A program made the position numbers and the translations under genes. DNA of 64,000 bases, from assembly GCF_902859695.1 (NCBI RefSeq), contig NZ_CADIJL010000013.1:1-64000 (forward strand). The letters are read 5' to 3'. Shown in pieces: positions 26,059 through 34,780 of this stretch. The stretch is from Achromobacter ruhlandii. Its GTDB lineage: Bacteria > Pseudomonadota > Gammaproteobacteria > Burkholderiales > Burkholderiaceae_B. The notes beneath the pieces were generated by a model. That model was not told the DNA's origin. It was given only the letters and a program-made list of their open reading frames with translations, and made no database searches. The first letter of the stretch is position 1. Every line of letters begins with the position of its first letter.

Positions 26059-26793
26059 CTAGGCCGCCGCGCTGTCGGCCGGCTGCGCCAGTCCCGCCAC
26101 GCCCCCCCGCAGGGATTCCAGCAGCACGCGCTTGTTCTCGCGGCTGCGGTAGGCGTGCTCGCGCATCAGGTTCTCGGCGCGCGCGGCCTCGCGCCGCGTG
26201 ATCGCCCGCAGCAGGTCCTCGTGATCCGATTGCGCCCGCAGCACGAAGGGCGTCTCCAGCAGGGAAGGGGTGGACGGCAGCGTCAGCGCGGCCGGGCCGG
26301 CCAGCGGCGTCTTGTTGTTGTGTTCCAGCGCCGACAGCAGGGCGCGGTTGCCGGCCGCTTCGCACAGGATCTCGTGGAAGCGGCGGTTGATCTGCCCCCA
26401 GGCGCGCGCGTCCACCGTGGCCTTGGGGTCGCGCCGCGCCGGCGCCAGCAGGGCGCGGCCTTCCTCCACCGCCTGCGACAGCTGTTCCAGCACTTCGGCG
26501 CTGGCGCCGCGCTCGGCCAGCAGCCGCGCCGCCATGCCTTCCAGCACCCCACGCACTTCGACCGCGTCGCCGATCTCGTCGACGGTAAAGGCCCGCACGC
26601 GAAAGCCGCGCGAAGGCAGGCGTTCCAGCAGGCCTTCCTTTTCCAGTTCGGTCAGCGCGATGCGCAGCGGCGTGCGCGACACGCCCAGGCGCGCCGAGAA
26701 CTGCAGTTCCACCACGCGTTCGCCGGGTTGCAGGGCGCCGGAAAGCACCATGTCCCGGAGTTCGGAAATCACTTTGTCGATCTGAGCGGCCAT
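26059..26793 (-). CDS. GntR/FCD-family transcriptional regulator
   Basis: A 244-aa regulator: N-terminal winged helix (residues 5-72; LQFSARLGVSRTPLRIALTELEKEGL) and a C-terminal FCD ligand-binding domain with the expected histidine-containing segments. FCD regulators usually repress divergent catabolic operons and release DNA on binding a pathway acid. It is divergent from the ring-hydroxylating operon, and the region between carries four TTGCATGCAA-like palindromes, the size and symmetry typical of GntR operators. Confidence 0.9.
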   Translation of the reverse strand: MAAQIDKVISELRDMVLSGALQPGERVVELQFSARLGVSRTPLRIALTELEKEGLLERLPSRGFRVRAFTVDEIGDAVEVRGVLEGMAARLLAERGASAEVLEQLSQAVEEGRALLAPARRDPKATVDARAWGQINRRFHEILCEAAGNRALLSALEHNNKTPLAGPAALTLPSTPSLLETPFVLRAQSDHEDLLRAITRREAARAENLMREHAYRSRENKRVLLESLRGGVAGLAQPADSAAA

Positions 26794-26845
26794 AGCGGAT
26801 CGTCGGCTGAAACGTATCTGAAGGGGCCTCCAGTGTACCTACAAA

Positions 26846-26983
26846 ATTGCATGCAATCGCGGATCAAAAAAACAACTCGACCTTGCGATTTATCAAAATT
26901 GCATGCAATAATTCGGAAAAACAGCGGTCACGGCACTTAAAAGCCACCGAATGCATGCAATGCGTCACTCAATTGCATGCCAG
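26846..26983. promoter_or_regulatory. Four GntR-type operators (ATTGCATGCAAT)
   Basis: ATTGCATGCAAT is exact at 26846-26857 and 26898-26909, 11/12 at 26950-26961 and 10/12 at 26972-26983. The first three start exactly 52 bp apart, about five helical turns, and the fourth 22 bp later, so all face roughly the same side of the helix. Site 2 lies between the predicted -35 and -10 of the catabolic operon, and site 1 is near the regulator's own start. This supports repression of both units by the adjacent GntR protein. Confidence 0.75.
26883..26912 (+). promoter_or_regulatory. Candidate promoter of the aromatic catabolic operon
   Basis: TTGCGA (26883-26888) and AATAAT (26907-26912) are 18 bp apart; the second operator palindrome covers most of the spacer. 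A repressor bound there would exclude RNA polymerase. Confidence 0.45.
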
Positions 26984-27011
26984 GAGGACCGCCCACAGAA
27001 CAGGAGACAAG

Positions 27012-27863
27012 ATGAAGCTGATCAGCTTCGAGCATGCGGGCCAGCCGGCCTGGGGGGTGCTGCGCGACGCCGAGGTCGTGCCGTTGACGCGGTACTGGCC
27101 CGACCTGGCCACTGCGCTGGCGGCGGGCATCGAGGCCATCGCGCAAGCGGCGGCCGGCCAGGACGGCCCCGGCATTGCGCTGGCCGGCCTGCAATGGCTG
27201 CCGCCGGTGCCCGCGCCGCGCAAGATCCTCTGCGTCGGCCTGAACTACGGCCGCCACGTGGCCGAGGCCGGCCGCGAGCTGCCGCGCCATCCCTCGCTGT
27301 TCGCTCGTTATCCCGACAGTTTCGTCGGTCACGGGGCGCCGGTCTGGAAGCCGCGCGCCTCCGACCGCTTCGACTACGAGGGCGAACTGGCGGTGGTGAT
27401 CGGCCGGGCAGGGCGCCACATCGCGGCGGGCGACGCCCTGGCCCACGTGGCCGGCTACACCTGCATGGCCGAAAACTCGGTGCGCGACTTCCAGAAGCAC
27501 AACGCCCAGGTCACGCCCGGCAAGAACTTCGAGCGCAGCGGCGCGATCGGCCCCTGGCTGGTCACCGCCGACGAGATCGGCGACCCGGCGGGCCTGCGCA
27601 TCCAGACGCGCCTGAACGGCGAGACCGTGCAGCAGGGCGAGCTGGCCGACCTGATCTTCCCGATTCCCGAACTGATCGCCTACATCAGCGCCTTCACGCC
27701 GCTGGCGCCCGGCGACGTGATCGCCACCGGCACGCCGGAAGGCGTCGGTTCCAGCCGCCAGCCACCGCGCTTCCTGGCGGCCGGCGACACGCTGGAGATC
27801 GAGGTGCCGGGCGTCGGCACGCTGCGCAACACGGTGGCGGACGAACCCGTCCACCCCCACTGA
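27012..27863 (+). CDS. Fumarylacetoacetate-hydrolase family protein
   Basis: A 283-aa FAH-fold enzyme with metal ligands in the YEGELAVVIGR motif and the family patterns LCVGLNYGRHVAEAGR, KNFERSGAIGPWLVT and GTPEGVGSS. FAH proteins hydrolyse or isomerise acylpyruvates such as fumarylpyruvate, the product of the gentisate route. GGAG lies five bases before the ATG at 27012. It is the first gene of the ten-gene catabolic operon and next to its operators. Confidence 0.88.
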   Translation: MKLISFEHAGQPAWGVLRDAEVVPLTRYWPDLATALAAGIEAIAQAAAGQDGPGIALAGLQWLPPVPAPRKILCVGLNYGRHVAEAGRELPRHPSLFARYPDSFVGHGAPVWKPRASDRFDYEGELAVVIGRAGRHIAAGDALAHVAGYTCMAENSVRDFQKHNAQVTPGKNFERSGAIGPWLVTADEIGDPAGLRIQTRLNGETVQQGELADLIFPIPELIAYISAFTPLAPGDVIATGTPEGVGSSRQPPRFLAAGDTLEIEVPGVGTLRNTVADEPVHPH

Positions 27864-27879
27864 CACGAAGGACACAGGC

Positions 27880-28878
27880 ATGACCGAGGCATTGCGGTAT
27901 CTCACCGAAAAAGACGTGGTGGCGGCGCTGACCATCCCGCGCGCCATCGACGCGCTGCAGCGCATGCTGGTGGCGCAGGCGAAGGAGGGCGCGCGCAACG
28001 TGCCCAAGGCGCTGGCCACCTGGGGCGACGGCAGCTCGATGCATGCATTGGGCTCGGTGCGGCCCGGCCCCGGCGGCTACGCCGGTTTCAAGACCTGGGT
28101 CCACACCAAGGCGGGCGGCGGGTCGCTGTTCAGCCTGTTCGACGCCGACACCGGCCTGCTGCGGGCGGTGATCGAGGCGCGCGCGCTGGGCATGCTGCGC
28201 ACCGCCGCCATCAGCGGCGTGGCGACCCGCGCCCTGGCGCCCGAGGGCGCGACGCGGGCCGCGCTGATCGGCACCGGGCCGCAGGCCGTGACGCAACTGG
28301 CCGCATTGGCCGCAGTGCGCAAGCTGCGGTGCGTGCGGGTTTACAGCCCGACGCCGGCAAAGCGCCGCGCCTTCGTCGATGCCGTGTCCGGCAAGTACGC
28401 CTTCACGATCGAGGAATCGCCCACGCTGGAACACGCGCTGGCCGGCGCCGAGATCGTCACGCTGATCACGCGCGCGGTCGAACCGTTCGTCGACGCGGCC
28501 CAACTGGCCGACTGCCGTCACCTGAACGCGGTGGGCGCGATCCTGCCGGCCAAGGCCGAATTCAGCCAGGACGTGTTCGAGCGCGCCGACCGCGTGGTGG
28601 TGGACGACCTGGAAAACGCCCGGCGCGGCTCGCGCGAACTGCGCGAACGCTATGGCGCGGACGGCGCGGCGTGGGACGGCGTGGCGGTGCTGGGCGACCT
28701 GCTGGCGCGCGGCGAGACCCGTGCGCCGGATGCGCGGCTGACGCTGTTCAAGGGCATGGGCATGGGCCTGTCGGACCTGGCGATGGCGCAGGTGGCGTAC
28801 GAGCACGCCCGCGATCACGGGCTGGGCGTCGCCCTGCCGCCGCAGACCCGCGAGAACCTGCTGCTGGCGCAGCCCTGA
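27880..28878 (+). CDS. Ornithine cyclodeaminase/mu-crystallin family protein
   Basis: A 332-aa protein with an NAD(P)-binding segment (ATRAALIGTGPQAV) and the family's substrate-binding N-terminal half (RMLVAQAKEGARNVPKAL). Members include ornithine cyclodeaminase, alanine dehydrogenase, ketimine reductases and 1-pyrroline-2-carboxylate reductase. Its place inside an aromatic-acid operon suggests handling of an amino or imino group on the substrate or a cleavage product, but the reaction is not predictable. It follows the FAH gene by 16 bp. Confidence 0.82.
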   Translation: MTEALRYLTEKDVVAALTIPRAIDALQRMLVAQAKEGARNVPKALATWGDGSSMHALGSVRPGPGGYAGFKTWVHTKAGGGSLFSLFDADTGLLRAVIEARALGMLRTAAISGVATRALAPEGATRAALIGTGPQAVTQLAALAAVRKLRCVRVYSPTPAKRRAFVDAVSGKYAFTIEESPTLEHALAGAEIVTLITRAVEPFVDAAQLADCRHLNAVGAILPAKAEFSQDVFERADRVVVDDLENARRGSRELRERYGADGAAWDGVAVLGDLLARGETRAPDARLTLFKGMGMGLSDLAMAQVAYEHARDHGLGVALPPQTRENLLLAQP

Positions 28879-28945
28879 TTTCGATTACCCCCTTCAAAGC
28901 ACCATGACGCCGGCGCGCACCGCCCGCCGGCCACAGGAGACAGAC

Positions 28946-30046
28946 ATGTTCATCGACGTCAGCGGGGCCGCGCCCCGCGAGCAGAACAAATGGCCATCGA
29001 TCGTGATCCCCAAGGAGGAGATCGACCTGGAGATCGCCCGCCTGATCGACGCGCCGCGCCCCGCCAACGGCCGCCGCGCCTCGCTCATCGCCCATCCGCT
29101 GGCGACCGCGCCGGGCCTGGGGCTGGCCCCCGGCACGGACGTCACCATCAACGTCGTCAACCCCGGCGAACGCACCTTCAACCTGCGCAAGAACTCCAAC
29201 ATGCTGGAGATCTGTATCAGCGGCGAGGGCGTGGCCACGGTGGCCGGGCGCGACATCCGGGTGGCGCGCTGGGACGTGTGGAACACGCCGGCGATGCAGG
29301 TGCATTCGTACCGCAATGACGGCCAGACGCCCTGGGTGCGGCTGTCGTACTCCAACGCGCCGCTGCTGGAAAAGCTCGAGATCCACTACGTCGAGGAGTT
29401 CGAGGGCGACGTACCGCCGGCCGACGCCAACACCCGCCCGGCGCCGGCCCGCTCGCCCGAGGCGGTGCGCGCCCGCGACCTGGCGCTGCGCGAGCAGATC
29501 ACGCCGGAAGGCGCCTGGCTGATGGGCTACGAGTGGCTGATCGACATCGACGTGCTGGAATCGAAGGCGTTGCACTGGCCCTGGGCGGCGGTCTCGCGCC
29601 ACCTGCCCAGCGTCGAGGACATGGCGCGCGGCTATAACGGCCGCCGCCTGTTCGTGCTGTACAACCCGGCCACCGAACGCCGCATCGGCACCACCCACAG
29701 CTTCTTCGCCACGATTTCATCGTCGCCGCCGGACAACCACCACGTGCCGCACCGCCACAGCTCCTCGGCCATCAACTACTACCTGCGCGGCAACGGCTAC
29801 AGCAAGGTCAACGGCGTGCGGCTGGACTGGAAGGCCGGCGACCTGATCCTGTCGGCGCCCGGCTGGGCCATGCATTCGCACCACTCGGGCACCGAGACCA
29901 CCTCGGCCCTGACGGTGCAGGACCACCCCCTGCAGATCGCCATGGAATCGCTGATCTGGCAGGAGCGCATGCAGGAACCGATCCTGGCGCTCGGCAGCCA
30001 GGGCGGTTTCGAAAGCAACCTGGCGCAACTGGCCGCCGCGTCCTGA
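28946..30046 (+). CDS. Bicupin protein, gentisate-dioxygenase-like
   Basis: A 366-aa two-domain cupin, the length and layout of gentisate/salicylate 1,2-dioxygenases. Unlike classical gentisate dioxygenase, whose iron site is in the N-terminal cupin, the His-x-His cluster here is in the C-terminal cupin (VPHRHSSSAINYYL, then WAMHSHHSG), while the N-terminal cupin has no HxH. So it may be a ring-cleaving dioxygenase of altered build, or another cupin enzyme. GGAGACAGAC precedes the ATG. In operon context a ring-cleavage role after the hydroxylase is the simplest reading. Confidence 0.7.
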   Translation: MFIDVSGAAPREQNKWPSIVIPKEEIDLEIARLIDAPRPANGRRASLIAHPLATAPGLGLAPGTDVTINVVNPGERTFNLRKNSNMLEICISGEGVATVAGRDIRVARWDVWNTPAMQVHSYRNDGQTPWVRLSYSNAPLLEKLEIHYVEEFEGDVPPADANTRPAPARSPEAVRARDLALREQITPEGAWLMGYEWLIDIDVLESKALHWPWAAVSRHLPSVEDMARGYNGRRLFVLYNPATERRIGTTHSFFATISSSPPDNHHVPHRHSSSAINYYLRGNGYSKVNGVRLDWKAGDLILSAPGWAMHSHHSGTETTSALTVQDHPLQIAMESLIWQERMQEPILALGSQGGFESNLAQLAAAS

Positions 30047-30074
30047 GCGCGCCGCTCGCATTCCGGAAATTCCC

Positions 30075-30566
30075 ATGACCCAGATCCAATTGCCCGACGA
30101 CACCTCGCTGCGCGCCCGCCTGCGCGACTTCTACGACGACTACGCCTACTGCCTGGACGAAGACCGGCTGGAGGAATGGCCGGACTTCTTCACCGAGGAC
30201 TGCCACTACCGCGTGCTGTCGCGCGAGAACCACGACGCCGGCCTGCCGCTCGGCCTGATCTATTGCATGAACAAGAACATGCTACGCGACCGCGTCACCG
30301 CGCTGCGCCAAACCACCATGTTCGAGCCGCGTTCGCTGCGCCACTTCATCAGCGGCGTGCGCGTCATCGAGGCGCAGGGCGAGCGCATCGTGGCCCAGGC
30401 CAACTTCGCGGTGATGGAGTCGCTGTCCGACCGCGAGCCCACGCTGAACATGGTGGGCCGCTACCTGGACGAACTGCGCCTGACGCCGCAAGGCCCATTG
30501 CTGACCCGCCGCGACTGCGTCTACGACAACTACCGCGTGCGCACCTCGCTCATCGTTCCCCTCTGA
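30075..30566 (+). CDS. Aromatic-ring-hydroxylating dioxygenase, beta subunit
   Basis: A 163-aa protein of the SnoaL/NTF2-like dioxygenase small-subunit family (LRDFYDDYAYCLDEDRLEEW, FFTEDCHYRVLSREN, YDNYRVRTSLIVPL). It forms a structural partner of the alpha subunit encoded 22 bp downstream. Size matches NagH/AndAd-type subunits. The beta-before-alpha order is the reverse of most such operons. Confidence 0.9.
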   Translation: MTQIQLPDDTSLRARLRDFYDDYAYCLDEDRLEEWPDFFTEDCHYRVLSRENHDAGLPLGLIYCMNKNMLRDRVTALRQTTMFEPRSLRHFISGVRVIEAQGERIVAQANFAVMESLSDREPTLNMVGRYLDELRLTPQGPLLTRRDCVYDNYRVRTSLIVPL

Positions 30567-30588
30567 TCCCGCTGCCAGGAAACCCGCC

Positions 30589-31857
30589 ATGACCTGTTCC
30601 GATTCCGCCGTGCTGGAAACTCCCGCCGCGGCCCCCATCCATATCGAGCGCCGCTGGCCCAAGGAGGGCTACACGCGCATTCCCAACTGGGTCTACACCG
30701 ACCCCGCCATCTTCCAGAAGGAAATGGACGTGTTCTTCGGCGGCCGCACCTGGAACTACGTCGGCCTGGAGTGCGAGGTGCCCGAAACCGGCTGCTACAA
30801 GCGCAACTGGATCGGCAACCGCCCGGTCATCATGGTGCGCACCGAAAGCGGCGAGATCAACGTGCTGGAGAACCGCTGCGCCCACCGCGGCGCCCAGATC
30901 TGCTGGCAGAACACCGGCAAGGTGAGCGACTTCACCTGCCCGTACCACCAGTGGAACTACGACCTGGACGGCAACCTGCAGGGCGTCCCGTTCCGCCGCG
31001 GCGCCATGGGCAAGGGCGGCATGCCGCGCGACTTCGACCCCAGGCAGAACGGCATCCGCAAGCTGCGCAGCGTCAACCGCGGCGGCTCGATCTGGGCGAC
31101 GTTCGCCGACGATGCGCCCAGTTTCGAGGACTACTGCGGCCCCGAGGTGCTGGCCGAGATCGACCACATGCTGCCGGGCAAGAAGCTCAAGCTGCTGGGC
31201 TACAGCCGCCAGCTGATTCCCAGCAACTGGAAGATGTACCTGGAGAACCTGAAAGACCCGTACCACGCCACCTTGCTGCACACCTTCTACATCACCTTCG
31301 GCCTGTGGCGCGCGGATTCCAAGTCCGAGTGCATTCCCACCGGCGGCGGCGCCCACAGCGTGATGGTGTCGCACAACGAGGGCAAGAAGAAGACCGAGGC
31401 CACCAGCGAGATGAGCCGCTTCCGCGACGACCTGGAGCTGCTCGACCTGGAAACCGTCACCCCGCGCGCCGAATTCAACCGCGGCCGGGTCGGCGGCGCC
31501 TGGGTCTTTCCCGCCGCGCAATTCGGCATCCAGGCCAATTCGCTCAAGACCCGCCACGTGATCCCGCGCAGCCCGACCGAGCATGAACTCGTCTTCACCT
31601 ACTACGGCTACGAGGACGATGACGAGGAAATGACCCGCCTGCGCCTGAAGCACGCCAATCTGCTGGGCCCGGCCGGCTTCGTCTCGATGGACGACAGCGA
31701 GATGCTGAACCAGGTGCAGATCGGCGTCACCGGCTACCCCGAGGCGCGCGGCATCGTCGAGATGGGCGGCCGCGACACCGAGCCGGCCGACTACATGGTG
31801 ACCGAAGTGCTGATCCGCTCGTTCTACGACTACTACCGCAACGCGATGGGGCTGTGA
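30589..31857 (+). CDS. Aromatic-ring-hydroxylating dioxygenase, alpha subunit (Rieske)
   Basis: A 422-aa oxygenase. The Rieske [2Fe-2S] ligands are Cys97-x-His99 and Cys117-x2-His120 (CAHRGAQICW ... CPYHQW). The mononuclear-iron site is in ENLKDPYHATLLH (Asp223 bridge, His226, His231), with a third acidic ligand probably in SMDDSEML. Overall pattern, including GGMPRDFD and STFGLWRAD-like YITFGLWRAD, resembles salicylate 5-hydroxylase NagG and the three-component anthranilate dioxygenase AndAc. It hydroxylates an aromatic acid using electrons from the ferredoxin and reductase encoded next; the exact substrate is not readable. Confidence 0.9.
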   Translation: MTCSDSAVLETPAAAPIHIERRWPKEGYTRIPNWVYTDPAIFQKEMDVFFGGRTWNYVGLECEVPETGCYKRNWIGNRPVIMVRTESGEINVLENRCAHRGAQICWQNTGKVSDFTCPYHQWNYDLDGNLQGVPFRRGAMGKGGMPRDFDPRQNGIRKLRSVNRGGSIWATFADDAPSFEDYCGPEVLAEIDHMLPGKKLKLLGYSRQLIPSNWKMYLENLKDPYHATLLHTFYITFGLWRADSKSECIPTGGGAHSVMVSHNEGKKKTEATSEMSRFRDDLELLDLETVTPRAEFNRGRVGGAWVFPAAQFGIQANSLKTRHVIPRSPTEHELVFTYYGYEDDDEEMTRLRLKHANLLGPAGFVSMDDSEMLNQVQIGVTGYPEARGIVEMGGRDTEPADYMVTEVLIRSFYDYYRNAMGL

Positions 31858-31859
31858 CC

Positions 31860-32180
31860 ATGACGACCTGGACCCCGGTCGCCCAGGTGGGCGACATCTC
31901 TCCCGACACTGGCACGCTGCGCGTCGCGCTGGAGGGCGAGGCCGTCTGCCTCTACGACCTGCAGGGCGATATCTGCGCCACCCAGGACCGCTGTCCGCAC
32001 GGCAACGCCAGCCTGGCCGACGGCTATATGGAAGACGGCACCATCGAATGCCCCTTGCACCAGGGCGTGTTCGACATCCGTAGCGGCAAGCCCCAATGCC
32101 CGCCCGTCACCACCGACCTGCGCCGCTACGCGGTGCGGGTCGAGGCCGGCACCATCTATCTGAGCGCGGAGGCCCCGTGA
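31860..32180 (+). CDS. Rieske-type ferredoxin component
   Basis: A 106-aa Rieske ferredoxin with ligands Cys45-x-His47 (RCPHGNASL) and Cys64-x2-His67 (ECPLHQG). It shuttles electrons from the FAD reductase to the oxygenase. A GTG at 31854 overlapping the alpha stop is an alternative start; I prefer the ATG at 31860. Its stop overlaps the reductase start as GTGA. Confidence 0.9.
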   Translation: MTTWTPVAQVGDISPDTGTLRVALEGEAVCLYDLQGDICATQDRCPHGNASLADGYMEDGTIECPLHQGVFDIRSGKPQCPPVTTDLRRYAVRVEAGTIYLSAEAP

Positions 32181-33403
32181 AAGCGGGCGCCATCGTCATC
32201 GTCGGCGCGGGGCAGGCGGGCGGCTGGGCGGCGGCCACGCTGCGCGGCCGCGGCTACGCCGGCCGCATCGTGCTGCTGGGCGATGAACCGCACGCGCCCT
32301 ACGAGCGGCCCCCCTTGAGCAAGGCGGTGCTGGGCGGCCAGGCGGCGCCTGAAAGCACCGAGCTGTTTTCCCTGGAACGGCTGGCCGAACTGGATATCAC
32401 GTTCCGGCCCGGCGTCGCGGCGACACGGCTATGGCCCGAACGCCATCAGGTGGAAACCTCCACCGGCGCCGTGCTCGACTACGACAAGCTGATCCTGTGC
32501 ACAGGCGGCCGTCCCATCGTGCCGGCCTTGCCCGGCGCCGACGGCCCCGCCGTCCATGTGCTGCGCACCCGCGACGATGCCTTGCGCCTGCGGGCCCGCC
32601 TGGGCCCGGGCCGCCGCATCGTCATTGCCGGCGGCGGCTGGATCGGCCTGGAAGTGGCCGCCACCGCGCGCCAGGCGGGCTGCGCCACCACGGTGCTGGA
32701 GCAGGCCCCGCGCCTGTGCGCCCGCAGCGTGCCGCCCGGCGTCTCGGCCCATTTGGCGGCGCTGCATGCCGGGCAGGGGGTGGCGCTGCGCCTGAACGCC
32801 AGCCTGCGCGCGGTGCATGCGCGCCCCGAAGGCGGCGGCGTCGTCGAACTGGCGGACGGCAGCCGACTGGACGCGGACGCCGTGGTGCTGGGCGTGGGCA
32901 TGCAGGCCAACGACGCCCTGGCGCGCGAGGCCGGCATCGCCTGCGAGCGCGGCGTGCTGGTCGACGAATACTGCCGCACTTCGGCGCCCGATGTGCTGGC
33001 CGCGGGCGACGTGGCGGTGGCCGCGCCCGCCGGCGGCGGCCCCATCCGCCTGGAATCCTGGCAGAACGCCCAGGACCAGGGCGCGGCGGCGGCGCTGTCG
33101 GCGCTGGATGCCGGCCAACCCTACCAGCCCAGCGGCGCGGTGTGGTCGGAACAGTACGATGCCATGGTGCAGATCGCCGGCTTTCCGGCGCGGGCCGCCC
33201 GCGAAGTGCTGCGGCCCCAGGCGGACGCCCGGGCGCTGCTGTCGGTGGCGCTGGACGATGGCGGCCGCGTCATCGGCGCCGTGGCGGTGAACGCGGCGCG
33301 CGAACTGCGCCAGCTGCGCCAGTGGATCGCGCAAGGCACCCAGGTAGACCCCGCGCAACTGGCGCGCGCCGACGCGCCGCTGTCCAGCGCCCGGATCGGC
33401 TGA
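32177..33403 (+). CDS. FAD-dependent ferredoxin reductase component
   Basis: A 408-aa NAD(P)H-dependent flavoprotein with an FAD fold at the start (AIVIVGAGQAGGWAAATLR), the PYERPPLSK motif of dioxygenase/putidaredoxin-type reductases, a second dinucleotide fold (IVIAGGGWIGLEVAATAR) and DVLAAGDVA. It uses a GTG start overlapping the ferredoxin stop by 4 bp, with GGAGG just upstream. Longer upstream frame is a shadow of the ferredoxin. Confidence 0.92.
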   Translation: MKAGAIVIVGAGQAGGWAAATLRGRGYAGRIVLLGDEPHAPYERPPLSKAVLGGQAAPESTELFSLERLAELDITFRPGVAATRLWPERHQVETSTGAVLDYDKLILCTGGRPIVPALPGADGPAVHVLRTRDDALRLRARLGPGRRIVIAGGGWIGLEVAATARQAGCATTVLEQAPRLCARSVPPGVSAHLAALHAGQGVALRLNASLRAVHARPEGGGVVELADGSRLDADAVVLGVGMQANDALAREAGIACERGVLVDEYCRTSAPDVLAAGDVAVAAPAGGGPIRLESWQNAQDQGAAAALSALDAGQPYQPSGAVWSEQYDAMVQIAGFPARAAREVLRPQADARALLSVALDDGGRVIGAVAVNAARELRQLRQWIAQGTQVDPAQLARADAPLSSARIG

Positions 33404-33421
33404 CCCACGATGGAGAACCGA

Positions 33422-33829
33422 ATGCAGACCGAACACGTCAAGGCCGCCTGCGAGGCGGTCGTCCTGGCCTTTTTCCACGCGCTGGATACCCGGCGCCACG
33501 AGGCTGCCGCCTTGCTGATGGCGCCAGATGGCACCTGGCTGCGCCAGGGCCAGCTGCTGACCGGGCCGGGCGAGGTGCTGGCGGCCCTGGAGGCGCGCGC
33601 GCCGCAGCGCGCCACCTGCCACGTCATCACCAACCTGCGCCTGCTGGAACACAGCGGATCGCAGGCCATGGTCGGCTATTTCCTTACCGCCTACGACAGC
33701 GATCCGCAAGTGCAGGGCGGGGCGCCGCGCCTGGTCGCCATCCGCGACTGCCAGGACCGGCTGGTCACCAGCGGCCAGGACTGGCTGCTGGCGGAAAAGC
33801 GCAGCCGGCGCCATCTGCCGCCCGAATGA
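33422..33829 (+). CDS. SnoaL-like (NTF2-fold) protein
   Basis: A 135-aa protein with the NTF2-like pattern ([40 protein letters not shown]). Such proteins act as small isomerases, hydrolases or lyases, or as non-catalytic subunits. I choose the second ATG (33422), six bases after GGAG, over the ATG at 33410 that contains that site. Role in the pathway unknown; it could process a dihydrodiol or a ring-cleavage product. Confidence 0.75.
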   Translation: MQTEHVKAACEAVVLAFFHALDTRRHEAAALLMAPDGTWLRQGQLLTGPGEVLAALEARAPQRATCHVITNLRLLEHSGSQAMVGYFLTAYDSDPQVQGGAPRLVAIRDCQDRLVTSGQDWLLAEKRSRRHLPPE

Positions 33830-33878
33830 CATTCCCCAAACCCTGCCGGAAAATCCCATGACACCCCAAGGAACCTCC

Positions 33879-34679
33879 ATGGACGCCGCGACCATCAAGG
33901 CGCTGGCCCAGCGACTGGACCAGGCCGAACGCAGCCGTACCCAGGTGCGCCAGCTGTCGCTGGAACATCCCGACATCACCATCGCCGACGCCTACGCCAT
34001 CCAGCGCGAATGGGTGGCGGCCAAGATCGCCGGCGGTCGCCGGCTGGTCGGCCACAAGATCGGCCTGACCTCGCGCGCCATGCAGCTGTCCTCGCAGATC
34101 GACGAGCCCGACTACGGCGCCTTGCTGGACGACATGCTGTTCGACGACGGCGCCGAGATCCCCCACGACCGCTTCATCGTGCCCCGGGTCGAGGTCGAGC
34201 TGGCCTTCATCCTGGACCGGCGGCTCAAGGGCCCCGGCGTGACGCTGTTCGATGTGCTGGACGCGGTCCGCTATGTGATCCCCGCGCTGGAGATCATCGA
34301 CGCGCGCTCGCACCAGATCGACCCCGACAGCAAGCGGCCGCGCAAGGTCTTCGACACCATCGCCGACAACGCCGCCAACGCCGGCGTGGTGATGGGCGGG
34401 CGGCCGGTGCGGGTCGATGCCGTCGACCTGCGCTGGGTCGGCGCCATGATGTCGCGCAACGCGGTGATCGAGGAAACCGGCCTGGCGGCGGGCGTGCTCA
34501 ACCATCCCGCCAACGGCGTGGTGTGGCTGGCCAACAAGCTGGCCGGCTACGACGTCGCGCTGGAACCCGGCCAGATCATCCTGAGCGGCTCGTTCACCAG
34601 GCCGGTGTTCGCCCAGCAAGGCGACACCTTCCACGTGGACTACGGCGTGCTCGGCGCGGTCAGTTGCCGCTTCGTGTGA
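33879..34679 (+). CDS. 2-oxo-alkenoate hydratase (HpaH/MhpD-like)
   Basis: A 266-aa enzyme matching 2-oxohept-4-ene-1,7-dioate hydratase in length (E. coli HpaH is close to this) and motifs: [12 protein letters not shown], the metal-binding VEVELAFIL with Glu-x-Glu, and IIDARSHQ. It adds water to the 2-oxo-enoic acid formed after ring fission. An AAGGAA site supports the ATG at 33879. Its presence suggests that ring cleavage yields a seven-carbon 2-oxo dienoate rather than only fumarylpyruvate. The expected partner aldolase is not in this operon. Confidence 0.87.
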   Translation: MDAATIKALAQRLDQAERSRTQVRQLSLEHPDITIADAYAIQREWVAAKIAGGRRLVGHKIGLTSRAMQLSSQIDEPDYGALLDDMLFDDGAEIPHDRFIVPRVEVELAFILDRRLKGPGVTLFDVLDAVRYVIPALEIIDARSHQIDPDSKRPRKVFDTIADNAANAGVVMGGRPVRVDAVDLRWVGAMMSRNAVIEETGLAAGVLNHPANGVVWLANKLAGYDVALEPGQIILSGSFTRPVFAQQGDTFHVDYGVLGAVSCRFV

Positions 34680-34780
34680 CGCCGCCGGGAGCCTGTCGCA
34701 CCATTCCATTTTTCGTTCCACGCGCGTCCGATACATCAAAACCAGCGGCCGCGCGCCCCGCACCCCCAAGGAGACAAACC

